Part shown: positions 42,579 through 52,245 of the stretch, piece after piece
How positions within the stretch are numbered: the stretch's first letter is position 1
Layout: each line of letters starts with the position of its first letter
Origin: Emticicia sp051209875
GTDB taxonomy: Bacteria; Bacteroidota; Bacteroidia; Cytophagales; Spirosomataceae
DNA length: 64,000 bases
Direction of reading: 5' to 3'
Assembly: GCF_051209875.1 (NCBI RefSeq)
Contig: NZ_JBNTQY010000001.1
Span: 2,790,001-2,854,000 of the forward strand
Made by a program: the position numbers and the translations under genes
The notes under the pieces: model-generated
The model's database searches: none
Seen by the model: only the letters and a program-made list of their open reading frames with translations
What the model was told of the DNA's origin: nothing

Positions 42579-43226
42579 ATGATTAAAGCATTTTTATTTG
42601 ATTTAGATGGTGTAATTGTCGAAACGGCAATTTTTCATTACCAAGCTTGGCGAAAAATGGCTAATGACTTAGGATTTGATATTTCAGAAGAGTTCAACGA
42701 AGGGCTGAAAGGTGTTAGTCGCATGGATTCACTTGATTTGATATTAAAACATGGAGGTGTTGAATTAAGTGAAGACCAAAAGCTTGAATTAGCAGCCAAA
42801 AAGAATGAACATTATTTAAGTTTGGTAAGTAAAATGACACCTGATGATATTTTGCCAGGTGTGCAAGATTTTTTCAAGCAAATCAAGCAAACTGATGTAA
42901 AAATAGGTTTGGGTTCGGTGAGTAAAAATGCCAAAATGATTTTAGAAGGTGTGGGTCTTTTGGATGATTTTGATGCCATTATTGATGGAACTAAAATCTC
43001 AAAAGGAAAGCCCGACCCCGAAGTTTTTTTGAAAGGTGCGGCTGAATTAGGTTTTTCTCAAAACGAATGTATCGTATTTGAAGATGCCGTTGCTGGTGTA
43101 GAAGCTGGAAAAAATGCAGGAATGAAAGTTGTGGGCATAGGCAAAGCAGAAATTTTGACAAAAGCTGATATTGTTTTAGCGGGTTTTGAAGGACTTGAGT
43201 TAGCAGAACTTTTGAGACAAATCTAA
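42579..43226 (+). CDS. pgmB: Beta-phosphoglucomutase
   Basis: A 215-residue HAD-superfamily enzyme. FLFDLDGVIVETAIFH carries the nucleophile and acid/base aspartates (Asp8 and Asp10), GLGSVSKNAK the second motif, and FEDAVAGVEAGKNAG the metal-binding motif. It converts beta-glucose-1-phosphate to glucose-6-phosphate, the step after maltose phosphorylase. The GH65 gene lies two genes downstream, which strongly supports this substrate. The next gene begins two bases after its stop. Confidence 0.93.
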   Translation: MIKAFLFDLDGVIVETAIFHYQAWRKMANDLGFDISEEFNEGLKGVSRMDSLDLILKHGGVELSEDQKLELAAKKNEHYLSLVSKMTPDDILPGVQDFFKQIKQTDVKIGLGSVSKNAKMILEGVGLLDDFDAIIDGTKISKGKPDPEVFLKGAAELGFSQNECIVFEDAVAGVEAGKNAGMKVVGIGKAEILTKADIVLAGFEGLELAELLRQI

Positions 43227-43228
43227 AA

Positions 43229-43795
43229 ATGAATACCCAACAAACTCTCAGACAATTACAAAATGATTTGAATGAAATATTACAAACTTTCAATCAAAAG
43301 TTTGAAAAACTTTCAGATAAACAAATTGCTTGGAAACCTTCCCCTGAAAAATGGAATGTGGCTGAGTGTTTGCAACATTTGAATATTGCCAATGGTTTTT
43401 ATGTGAAAAAAGTAGATGTAATATTATCAAAAATTGATAAAAGCGAATTCCCCACAAAAAGTGAATTTGATTTAAGTTTTCAAGGCAAAATTTTTGTAAA
43501 TTATATCATTGACCCAAAAACTAAATATAAGTTTTCAGCTCCTAAAGTAACAAAACCTAGACCTGATTTAGATATAACTAAAGTAAAAACAAAGTTTGTC
43601 GAAATCATCAATACCTTACAAAGACAAATAGTATTATCAGAAAATTTAGATTTAGAGCGAATAAAAATAGCATCTCCTTTTACAAATTTATTAAAATTTA
43701 CATTAGGCGATGTTTACATGATTTCAGCAAGACACACACAAAGACACGTTAATCAGGCATTGCGGGTCATTGATTTAGCCGAGTTTCCAAAATAG
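43229..43795 (+). CDS. DinB-superfamily protein
   Basis: A 188-residue four-helix protein of the DinB/YfiT type. Putative metal ligands are His50 (VAECLQHLNIANGFY) and the pair His169/His173 in SARHTQRHVNQ. WKPSPEKWNVAE is the typical loop before the first ligand. Such proteins include thiol transferases and many of unknown activity. It is wedged between pgmB (two bases) and the maltose phosphorylase gene (52 bases), so it is co-transcribed with sugar genes although no sugar-related role is evident. Confidence 0.85.
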   Translation: MNTQQTLRQLQNDLNEILQTFNQKFEKLSDKQIAWKPSPEKWNVAECLQHLNIANGFYVKKVDVILSKIDKSEFPTKSEFDLSFQGKIFVNYIIDPKTKYKFSAPKVTKPRPDLDITKVKTKFVEIINTLQRQIVLSENLDLERIKIASPFTNLLKFTLGDVYMISARHTQRHVNQALRVIDLAEFPK

Positions 43796-43808
43796 AAAAA
43801 ATACTTTA
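43795..43808 (+). promoter_or_regulatory. GAAAAAATACTTTA word, copy 3 (before GH65 gene)
   Basis: Third copy, identical to copy 2, starting at the last base of the DinB stop codon and ending 39 bases before the GH65 ATG. Confidence 0.45.
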
Positions 43809-43847
43809 CCTATAATAAAGATAGTCAAAAAACTGTCATACTGATTT

Positions 43848-46172
43848 ATGAAAGATTATATTAAGCATGATGCCTGGTGCATTATTGAAGAAGGATTCCA
43901 CCCGGAACACAACGAAATAACTGAAAGTTTGATGAGTTTGGGGAATGGTCGAATGGGTGGACGTGGAAATTTTGAAGAACATTATTCTGGAAAAACGCTG
44001 CAAGGAAATTATGTAGCGGGCGTTTGGTTTCCCGACAAAACACGTGTTGGATGGTGGAAAAATGGTTATCCAAATTATTTTGCCAAAGTAATCAATGCTT
44101 GCAATTGGACTGGAATTGATATTGAAATTGAAGGAGAAGCGATTGATCTTAATACAAGTAAGGTTTTATCATTCAATCGAACACTTGATATGCGAACGGG
44201 TGTTTTAGACCGAAAATGTGAAATTGAGCTACCAAGTGGAAAAATCCTGAAAATTCATTCTCAAAGATTTTTGAGTTTGGTTGATGATGAAGCTGGAATT
44301 ATTAAATATGCCATTACTCCTCTTAATTTTTGGGGTTCCGCCAAAGTGACTATCTCACTTGATGGTGATGTTTCCAACAAAGATTCTAATCATGGGGAAA
44401 AATTTTGGAAAGAAATTAGTAAAGAAACCGCACACAATGAAGGTTATTTAACTCTTGAAACCAAAAAATCGGCTTGGGAAACTGTACCCACTTTTCAGGT
44501 TTGTACAGCTATGAAGTTTGATATTTATCAAGACGCTGAACTTGTTGATTATCAAACACTTCCAATCAAAAAAGAAAGTTATGTAGCCAATGAATTGAAA
44601 CTCAATTTGGAAGAAGGCAAAGAGGTTTCAATCATTAAATTTGCTGTAAATCTCTCTTCTGAAAATCATTCGATTGAAGACTTAGGCAATCATGCTAAAC
44701 AGTATATTGCTAAAATTTCAAAAAAAGGTTTTGAACAAATGCTTCAAGAACAACAAGTAGCTTGGGCAAAAAAATGGGAAGGAAATGATATTCAAATCGA
44801 AGGAGATGTAGCTGCTCAACAAGCCATTCGTTTTAATATTTTCCAGTTGCAACAAACCTACAGCGGTGAGGATGCTCGATTAAATATAGGACCGAAAGGA
44901 TTTACTGGTGAAAAATATGGGGGTGTGACGTATTGGGACACAGAAGCTTATTGTTTACCATTTTATCTCGCAACTTCAGACCAAAAAGTTGCTCGAAATT
45001 TGCTCGTTTATCGCCATAATCACTTGAAAAAAGCCATTGAAAATGCCGAGAAATTGGGATTTGCGGGTGGAGCGGCACTTTATCCAATGGTGACAATGAA
45101 CGGGGAAGAATGCCATAATGAGTGGGAAATTACATTTGAAGAAATTCACCGAAATGGGGCAATTGCATATGCCATTTATGACTATATCCGTTATACGGGC
45201 GATGAGCAATATTTAGAAGAATATGGCTTAGAAGTCTTGACTGGTATTTCAAGATTCTGGTCTCAACGTGTCAATTGGTCATCTGATAAAAACAAATATG
45301 TAATGCTGGGTGTCACAGGCCCTAACGAGTACGAAAATAATGTCAATAATAACTGGTACACCAATTATTTGGCTGTTTGGTGTTTAAAATATACAATAGA
45401 AAGTTTTGAAAAATTAAAAGCTAATAATCAATCAAAATTCAAAGAAATTATTGAGAAAACCAATCTTGATTACCAAAAAGAAAGCGAAAAATGGCAGCAT
45501 ATTATTGAAAATATGTATTTTCCTTATGATGAAAATCGACAAGTTTTCTTACAACAAGATGGTTTTTTAGACAAGGAATTACTAACTGTGGTTGATATTG
45601 CAGAACAAAGACCAATCAATCAAAAATGGTCATGGGATAGGATTTTACGTTCATGTTTTATCAAACAGGCTGATGTGTTGCAAGGAATGTACTTCTTTGA
45701 GTCAGATTTTTCAATCGAAGAATTACAAAGAAATTTTGATTTTTATGAACCAATGACAGTTCATGAATCTTCACTTTCGCCTTGTGTACATGTGATTCAT
45801 GCAGCAAAATTAGGTAAAAAAGACAAAGCTTATGAAATGTATGTACGCACAGCCCGACTTGATTTGGATGATTATAACAATGATACCGAAGATGGTTTGC
45901 ATATAACCTCAATGGCAGGAACTTGGCTTTCCGTTGTTCAAGGCTTTGGTGGAATGAGGGTAAAGCAAGATAAACTATCTTTTGAACCATTTTTACCAGA
46001 ACAATGGCAAGGTTTCTCGTTCAGAGTAGGTTTCCGAAAAAATGCTTTACAAGTTTCTATTAAACCTAATGTGATTGAAATAGAAAATCTTTCTAAACAA
46101 TCAATCTCTGTTTTAGTTTATGGAAATGAAGTTTTGGTTCCTGCAAATGCTTATAAATCAATTACCTACTAA
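43848..46172 (+). CDS. Glycoside hydrolase family 65, maltose phosphorylase
   Basis: A 774-residue GH65 enzyme. The N-terminal beta-sandwich has SLGNGRMGGRGNFEEHY; the helical barrel has the catalytic acid Glu near residue 491 in GVTGPNEYENNVNNNW, and ATSDQKVARNLL and HESSLSPCVHVIHAA. The enzyme splits maltose with inorganic phosphate into glucose and beta-glucose-1-phosphate; other GH65 members act on trehalose or kojibiose, but the amylases, importer and pgmB make maltose most likely. It lies in the cytoplasm (no signal peptide) and ends the plus-strand unit at a strong terminator. Confidence 0.93.
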   Translation: MKDYIKHDAWCIIEEGFHPEHNEITESLMSLGNGRMGGRGNFEEHYSGKTLQGNYVAGVWFPDKTRVGWWKNGYPNYFAKVINACNWTGIDIEIEGEAIDLNTSKVLSFNRTLDMRTGVLDRKCEIELPSGKILKIHSQRFLSLVDDEAGIIKYAITPLNFWGSAKVTISLDGDVSNKDSNHGEKFWKEISKETAHNEGYLTLETKKSAWETVPTFQVCTAMKFDIYQDAELVDYQTLPIKKESYVANELKLNLEEGKEVSIIKFAVNLSSENHSIEDLGNHAKQYIAKISKKGFEQMLQEQQVAWAKKWEGNDIQIEGDVAAQQAIRFNIFQLQQTYSGEDARLNIGPKGFTGEKYGGVTYWDTEAYCLPFYLATSDQKVARNLLVYRHNHLKKAIENAEKLGFAGGAALYPMVTMNGEECHNEWEITFEEIHRNGAIAYAIYDYIRYTGDEQYLEEYGLEVLTGISRFWSQRVNWSSDKNKYVMLGVTGPNEYENNVNNNWYTNYLAVWCLKYTIESFEKLKANNQSKFKEIIEKTNLDYQKESEKWQHIIENMYFPYDENRQVFLQQDGFLDKELLTVVDIAEQRPINQKWSWDRILRSCFIKQADVLQGMYFFESDFSIEELQRNFDFYEPMTVHESSLSPCVHVIHAAKLGKKDKAYEMYVRTARLDLDDYNNDTEDGLHITSMAGTWLSVVQGFGGMRVKQDKLSFEPFLPEQWQGFSFRVGFRKNALQVSIKPNVIEIENLSKQSISVLVYGNEVLVPANAYKSITY

Positions 46173-46189
46173 TTTAAGAGTAAACAACA

Positions 46190-46229
46190 TTAAAAAAGCT
46201 ATCAAATTTAGATTTGATAGCTTTTTTAA
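46190..46229. terminator. Bidirectional terminator
   Basis: TTAAAAAAGCTATCAAAT (46190-46207) pairs with its complement (46212-46229), between the GH65 gene and the convergent metallopeptidase. Confidence 0.9.
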
Positions 46230-46241
46230 TGTTTTATCTAA

Positions 46242-49124
46242 TCAATTACACCCTCCTATTTCTGCTTTAAAAACTGTTCCATTATCTGCTTTAAACCCAG
46301 CATTAAGTTGGATTTTTTTTGCTTGATAAGTAGCTCTAGTGCCAGCTCCAGTAACAAAATTTGTGGCTGTTATGGTGCCATTAGTTGCTGATGCTTGTTT
46401 GGTTATATTTCCAGTTGAAATATTATCTGTTGGGTTGATTAAAGTTAAAAGAGTAGAACAAGGATTAGGTGTAATATTTAATATTTTCTTATTATCGCTG
46501 TAAATCAAACAATTAGCCGATATAATGGCATTAAGTGATTGGCCAACGAAAGTGGCAGTTGTAATACCATTTTTATACATTACCCCATATACTTCAAAAG
46601 TACCAGCTGATAAACTTGTAAAATTTGAAGTTGAACTTACAGCAGAAACGGTGTTCGTTGAGGTATTTAAAGCCAAGTAAGTATAGCTATATCCAACTGG
46701 ATTTGATGCTATTTCATAGACATTTCCTAAACCTTGAATATTAAGTGTAATATTAATCGGATCAAAAAATGTAGAAATTGCAATATAATAAGTTGTACAA
46801 GCATTCAGGTTTATTGAACGACTTCCAAACCATCCAATACCTGTAGGTGTGGCATAAGAATTTGAACCAACAAAAGTTGAACAGTTCATAGTATTCGATG
46901 TGAAAACTGAAAAGGGTTCAGAGCCAGCACTATTATCTCCCAATCCACTAATAGTATATTGACCAGTTTTGCTAACTCTAAAGCTTAAGAGAATAGAGTT
47001 ATCTGAAAATATATTTTGACAAGTTGTAAAAGTGTTATCTGAATATCCTACAATCATGCGACTACCAGCACCAGCAGTACTAAAAGATCTACTTGAACCT
47101 ATAAATTTACTAACTGGGGTAAAATTTAAACCTAAATTTAATGCTGCATTACCAGCCTGGGCAGTTAATGTAGCATCAGAACATATTATACTACTAATTG
47201 CCTGACAAGTTGAAGTTAAAGTAAAATTTGCATTTGAAATATCAAAAAAATTGGCTGTTGCACTACCTCTACTTACAACTTTCACACGAGCTTGAGTAGT
47301 ATTAGCAATATTTGCAGAAACCAAATAACTTTCAGTACCATCATTAGGTGTATTACTTACAATCAAATACGGAAAAGTATTACCACCATCGACAGATAAA
47401 TAAATATCCACATTAGCACTTAGCGAATTAGTATTATTTACACTCCAAGTGATCGTATGGCTATTTCCTGCTGTCCAAGTTTCACCACCGTTTGGTAATG
47501 TAACGGCTAAAGGACCTTTTGTTGCATCGACTGTTACCACCACTGCACTGCAATGAGTTCCACCACCACCAGCACGATTGTCACGAACGGTTAATCTAAA
47601 ATTCATTGTTCGACTCACATTCGGTAAATCTTCACCTTCTGTATCAGGAGGATTATTAGCATTATTTAAGATGCTACTTAAAGCTGGAAATTCACGCTGT
47701 GGTGATGAAGATTGCCGACTTCTAAATAACGGGGCTGTGGTACTATTGATGGCCGCATAGCCCCCAACTCCATTTGTTCCGCTACCCAATGCTCCAACAT
47801 CATTGGCTACGGGTAAATCATATTCCTCCCAAGTATAATTCAATACATCTCCATTAGCATCAGTCCCCGAACCTATAAGTGTAAAAGGTGTATTTTTAGG
47901 AATTGTAAATGCCGTACCTGCCACGGCAACTGGTGGTGTATTCCCTGTTGCTGTAGCTGTTCCACAAGTATTACCTGTCCCCCCTGCTTGGATATATGTA
48001 ATCATACTTTGAAGCGAATTGGTATGAAAATAAGGCACTTTGCCTCCACTAATATTTTGGGCAGCAATACACAAACTTGCATAAGACATAATAGTATTGC
48101 CACTTCCAGGTTCGAATGCTGTTGAAAGACTTCTATTACCATCACTACAATTACTATTGCCATTTCCAAGAAAAGTATGAGGAGCAGTAAATTGATGTCC
48201 AACTTCATGAGCCATCAATAGTACACTTGAAGGACTTGTACTTCCTGACCAACCACCGCCTTTATAAGAATTATTGCAAACACCATAGTAGGCTACCCCA
48301 CCACCAGTATTATGCAAGCATTGCCCGAGGTCATAATTTGCAGCACCAAACCGAGTATTCATTTCAACTCTAATTGTATTAATGTCTTGGTTATATGTAC
48401 CTATTGCCTCTGTTTTTCTATAAAACACATTGGCACTCACTGGATTATTGGGTGATACAAGTGTAAATCTTACAGCTATTTCTCTTTCATAAACACCATT
48501 CAAACTATTAACAATTGCGGTAACTTCATTATTAATTGTGGCATTTGTATTTCCTCTTTCAATATAAAACTCATCTGTTACAAACAAAGCCATCCGATAA
48601 GTTCTTAAACTTGCACCATTTGTATAATTTAATATTCCATCAATATCTCTTAATCTTCCATTCGCATTAATGCTATTTTCGGCTTTACATTCAAACTCAT
48701 TTTGACTTTGAAGATAAACATCATATTCATTTAAATCTAAGGCTTGCTTACTTCTTTCGATGACGACAATACCCTCATTTGTATAAATAGTTGCTACCAA
48801 CCAATCCTTTGTTAAAGATATTCTACAGCTAATAGATTCATCACCTACTTTTAATCCATGATATGTTTTTATATCTGAATTAGTCCCTTTTGGCAATATT
48901 GAATATTCAACTATTTGAAAATCAAAGGATTGTCCATTTGGAAATGGGAGTGAAATAACATTAGCTGCTGATAAAGTTTTCCCTAATACAATCGTATTTT
49001 CAAAAGGAACGTTGGCCAATTGGTTACGATAACTACCAATATTAATACTTACCTTTCGAATATTATTTTGAGCAAAAACGAATGATACTTGGCTAAAAAG
49101 GATAAATAGTAAATATTTTTTCAT
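46242..49124 (-). CDS. Secreted reprolysin-like zinc metallopeptidase with 3-coathanger-like domain
   Basis: A 960-residue exported protein: signal peptide (ending FVFAQ, residue 19), a propeptide-like region, a metzincin peptidase domain (about 170-390) with HEVGHQFTAPH near 305-315 (three zinc His and catalytic Glu), a Pro-rich cadherin-like stretch, a Kre9/KNH-like domain near 535-625 (LPNGGETWTAGNSHTITW), a further beta domain, and a C-terminal 3-coathanger stack-like domain (about 890-960, with IQLNAGFKADNGTVFKAEIGGC). It ends exactly with that domain. It probably degrades extracellular protein. Confidence 0.85.
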   Translation of the reverse strand: MKKYLLFILFSQVSFVFAQNNIRKVSINIGSYRNQLANVPFENTIVLGKTLSAANVISLPFPNGQSFDFQIVEYSILPKGTNSDIKTYHGLKVGDESISCRISLTKDWLVATIYTNEGIVVIERSKQALDLNEYDVYLQSQNEFECKAENSINANGRLRDIDGILNYTNGASLRTYRMALFVTDEFYIERGNTNATINNEVTAIVNSLNGVYEREIAVRFTLVSPNNPVSANVFYRKTEAIGTYNQDINTIRVEMNTRFGAANYDLGQCLHNTGGGVAYYGVCNNSYKGGGWSGSTSPSSVLLMAHEVGHQFTAPHTFLGNGNSNCSDGNRSLSTAFEPGSGNTIMSYASLCIAAQNISGGKVPYFHTNSLQSMITYIQAGGTGNTCGTATATGNTPPVAVAGTAFTIPKNTPFTLIGSGTDANGDVLNYTWEEYDLPVANDVGALGSGTNGVGGYAAINSTTAPLFRSRQSSSPQREFPALSSILNNANNPPDTEGEDLPNVSRTMNFRLTVRDNRAGGGGTHCSAVVVTVDATKGPLAVTLPNGGETWTAGNSHTITWSVNNTNSLSANVDIYLSVDGGNTFPYLIVSNTPNDGTESYLVSANIANTTQARVKVVSRGSATANFFDISNANFTLTSTCQAISSIICSDATLTAQAGNAALNLGLNFTPVSKFIGSSRSFSTAGAGSRMIVGYSDNTFTTCQNIFSDNSILLSFRVSKTGQYTISGLGDNSAGSEPFSVFTSNTMNCSTFVGSNSYATPTGIGWFGSRSINLNACTTYYIAISTFFDPINITLNIQGLGNVYEIASNPVGYSYTYLALNTSTNTVSAVSSTSNFTSLSAGTFEVYGVMYKNGITTATFVGQSLNAIISANCLIYSDNKKILNITPNPCSTLLTLINPTDNISTGNITKQASATNGTITATNFVTGAGTRATYQAKKIQLNAGFKADNGTVFKAEIGGCN

Positions 49125-49263
49125 TTATTACGAAATAAGGTTACAATCAAAAGGTAAAGTTACATTATTATCAAAAAAAGAATGGTTGAATAAAAAATTT
49201 TTATCTAACGGCAATTAACTATATCTTATATTTTCATTTTAAGACAAGAGACATATATACATA

Positions 49264-50868
49264 CTAAGTCTGAATAACACCAACATTATAACGCTTCTGA
49301 ATCGGAGAATGATTGGCAGCCTCAATGCCCATTGAAATAATTTTTCGGGTTTCTAAAGGGTCAATGACTCCATCAACCCAAAGATTTGATGCTGCATAGT
49401 ATGGACTTAACTGTGAATTGTATCTGTCGGTTATTTTATCCAACAATTCATTTTCTTCGATTTCACCAATCGTTACACCTTTGGCTTTCAATGTGGCAGT
49501 CTGAATCTGAACCAATGTTTTAGCTGCCGAAGCTCCACTCATGACAGCCATTTGTCCAGTTACCCATGAATAGATTAATCTTGGATCATAGGCTTTTCCG
49601 CACATCGCATAATTACCAGCTCCATACGAATTTCCTACAATAAAGGTAAATTTTGGAACAACTGAATTTGCCATTGCATTGACCATTTTTGCTCCATCTT
49701 TTATAATTCCTCCATGTTCCGAACGACTTCCAACCATAAAGCCAGTTACATCTTGTAAGAAAACCAAAGGAATTTTTTGTTGATTACAATTCATGATGAA
49801 TCGAGCAGCTTTATCGGCAGAATCAGAATAAATCACCCCCCCCATTTGCATTTCACCTTTCTTAGATTTCACAATTTTCCTTTGATTGGCTACAATTCCA
49901 ACTGCCCAACCATCAATTCTTGCCAAACCACACAAAATCGTTTGTCCATAGCCTTTTTTATATTGATCGAATTCAGAATTATCTACTATTCTTTCAATAA
50001 TCTCAACCATATCATAGGGTTTAGCTCGGTCGGCTGGCAAAATAGCATAAATCTCATTTGGGTCTTTTTTTGGTAAAAAAGCCTCTTTTTTATCAAAGCC
50101 TGCATGATCGAAATGCCCCATTTTATCAAAAATATTGCGTATCTCATCTAAACATGCCTCGTCATTCGGGAATTTATTATCGGTTACGCCCGAAATCTCA
50201 CAATGGGTAGTTGCTCCTCCCAAAGTTTCATTATCAATATCTTCACCAATAGAAGATTTCACCAAATATGACCCCGCCAAGAAAACCGAACCAGTGCCTT
50301 CGACAATCAAAGCATAATCGGACATGATAGGTAAATAAGCTCCTCCAGCAACGCAACTTCCCATAATTGCCGCCACTTGTGGTATTCCTGCCGAAGACAT
50401 TTGTGCATTATTTCTAAATATTCTACCGAAGTGTTCTTTGTCAGCAAAAACTTCTGCTTGCATGGGCAGATAAATCCCTGCTGAGTCAACCAAATAAATA
50501 ATCGGTAAACGATTTTCCATGGCAATTTCTTGAGCTCGAAGGTTTTTCTTTGCCGTAATTGGAAACCAAGCTCCTGCTTTTACAGTAGCATCGTTGGAAA
50601 CAATAACACACATTTTACCGCTAACATAGCCAATTCCACAAACACATCCACCATTAGGGCATCCTCCTTCCTCTTCATACATTCCTTCGCCAGCAAATGT
50701 CCCAAACTCCAAGAATCTACTTTCCTTATCAATTAAATATTCGATTCGCTCTCTTGCTGTTAATTTGCCTTTGGCCTTATGAGCTTGAATTTTCTTCAAA
50801 CCACCTCCCAATTTTAATTTCTCGAATCGTTCATTTAGTTCAAGTAATAATTCTTCTAATTTTAGCAT
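49264..50868 (-). CDS. Acyl-CoA carboxylase beta subunit, methylcrotonyl-CoA carboxylase type
   Basis: About 534 residues from the ATG at 50868; the frame opens at 50898, but LKLEELLLELNERFEKLKLGG fits the family start. The carboxyltransferase domains show GGCPNGGCVCGIGYVSG, CVAGGAYLPIMSD and GNSYGAGNYAMCGKAYDPR. The length and KLTARERIEYLID favour methylcrotonyl-CoA carboxylase beta (leucine breakdown), with propionyl-CoA as the alternative. The biotin-carrying alpha subunit is not in the window. It is divergent from the acyl-CoA dehydrogenase, HMG-CoA lyase and hydratase genes, which fits a leucine-degradation locus. Confidence 0.88.
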   Translation of the reverse strand: MLKLEELLLELNERFEKLKLGGGLKKIQAHKAKGKLTARERIEYLIDKESRFLEFGTFAGEGMYEEEGGCPNGGCVCGIGYVSGKMCVIVSNDATVKAGAWFPITAKKNLRAQEIAMENRLPIIYLVDSAGIYLPMQAEVFADKEHFGRIFRNNAQMSSAGIPQVAAIMGSCVAGGAYLPIMSDYALIVEGTGSVFLAGSYLVKSSIGEDIDNETLGGATTHCEISGVTDNKFPNDEACLDEIRNIFDKMGHFDHAGFDKKEAFLPKKDPNEIYAILPADRAKPYDMVEIIERIVDNSEFDQYKKGYGQTILCGLARIDGWAVGIVANQRKIVKSKKGEMQMGGVIYSDSADKAARFIMNCNQQKIPLVFLQDVTGFMVGSRSEHGGIIKDGAKMVNAMANSVVPKFTFIVGNSYGAGNYAMCGKAYDPRLIYSWVTGQMAVMSGASAAKTLVQIQTATLKAKGVTIGEIEENELLDKITDRYNSQLSPYYAASNLWVDGVIDPLETRKIISMGIEAANHSPIQKRYNVGVIQT

Positions 50869-51005
50869 AATTCTTGATATATTTCGTTGATGAAGCAAAA
50901 TAATGATAATTTTTCATTGTTTTAAACAATTTTTACAAACTTAGTAAATAGTTGTCAAAACAATGATTAATATTGCAACTAAATTTCAATAAACAACTAA
51001 AGACA

Positions 51006-52154
51006 ATGACTTACTTAGAAACAGAAACAGAAGAAGCTTTGGAAATGATTCAACAAAGTGCCAAAGACTTTGCCGAAAACCATATTCGTCCTCATTTGAT
51101 GGACTGGGATGAAAAACAGATTTTTCCAGTAGATTTATTTCATAAAATGGGTGAATATGGCTTCATGGGCATACTCGTACCAGAAGTATATGGAGGTTCG
51201 GGACTTGGCTATCAAGAATATATCACCATTTTAGATGAAATTTCAAAGGTTTGTGGCTCAATAGGTCTTTCTGTTGCTGCCCATAACTCTCTTTGCACCA
51301 ATCATATATTAACTTTTGGCAATGAGCAGCAAAAACAAAAATATTTACCCAAATTAGCCACTGGACAATGGATTGGAGCTTGGGGGTTGACAGAAACTGG
51401 CACTGGCTCGGATGCAGGCGGCATGGCAACAACCGCTATTGAGGAAGGTGATTATTTTGTACTAAATGGCTCCAAAAATTTTATTACACACGCCATAAGT
51501 TCAGAAGTAGCAGTTGTGATTGCTCGTACAGGTAATAAAAATGATTCACATGGCATGACAGCATTTATTATCGAAAAAGGTACTGAAGGATTTTCGGCAG
51601 GTAAAAAAGAAAATAAATTAGGTATGCGGGCCAGCGAAACAGCTTGTTTGTTTTTTGACAACTGTCGGATTCATAAAGATAATATTTTAGGAAATGTTGG
51701 TGATGGATTTGTACAATCATTAAAAATATTGGATGGAGGAAGAATTTCGATAGCCGCACTTTCACTGGGAATTGCGAAAGGAGCTTTTGAAGCAGCATTA
51801 AAGTATGCTCAAGAAAGACAACAATTTGGAAAAACAATTATGAATTTTCAAGGAATTAGCTTCAAATTGGCAGAAATGGCTACAAAAATAGAAGCAGCCG
51901 AATTGTTAACTCGCAATGCTGGACATTTAAAAAATCAAGGCAAAAAAATGACCAAAGAAGGTGCAATGGCTAAACTTTTTGCTTCAGAAACGGCTGTTGA
52001 GGTAGCAACCGAAGGCATACAAATTCATGGAGGATATGGCTATACAAAAGATTTTCCTGCCGAAAAATATTACAGAGACGCCAAACTTTGTACCATCGGT
52101 GAAGGAACAAGTGAAATTCAGAAAGTGGTAATTGCGAGAGAAATTGTTAAATGA
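51006..52154 (+). CDS. Acyl-CoA dehydrogenase
   Basis: A FAD enzyme of about 382 residues, which puts a trans double bond into acyl-CoA. Starts used: ATG at 51006 (the frame opens at 50973). WGLTETGTGSDAGGMATTA and the C-terminal IGEGTSEIQKVVIARE are the family signatures. The Glu of GEGTSE is at the catalytic position of short/medium-chain enzymes, whereas isovaleryl-CoA dehydrogenases lack it there and use another Glu. So it is more likely a short-chain or 2-methyl-branched-chain enzyme than a true isovaleryl-CoA dehydrogenase, despite the leucine-type neighbours. Confidence 0.92.
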   Translation: MTYLETETEEALEMIQQSAKDFAENHIRPHLMDWDEKQIFPVDLFHKMGEYGFMGILVPEVYGGSGLGYQEYITILDEISKVCGSIGLSVAAHNSLCTNHILTFGNEQQKQKYLPKLATGQWIGAWGLTETGTGSDAGGMATTAIEEGDYFVLNGSKNFITHAISSEVAVVIARTGNKNDSHGMTAFIIEKGTEGFSAGKKENKLGMRASETACLFFDNCRIHKDNILGNVGDGFVQSLKILDGGRISIAALSLGIAKGAFEAALKYAQERQQFGKTIMNFQGISFKLAEMATKIEAAELLTRNAGHLKNQGKKMTKEGAMAKLFASETAVEVATEGIQIHGGYGYTKDFPAEKYYRDAKLCTIGEGTSEIQKVVIAREIVK

Positions 52155-52245
52155 AAACCGTGTTGATTGAAGTGCTACTTTGCTCAACATGAGTCTTTTG
52201 TTTTAACTAAACATCAGCCTGTTACAATCATTAATAAAATTCAAA

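Noticed and set aside
45661..45990. 109-codon minus-strand frame inside the GH65 gene
   Set aside because: Shadow frame within a well-conserved phosphorylase coding region.
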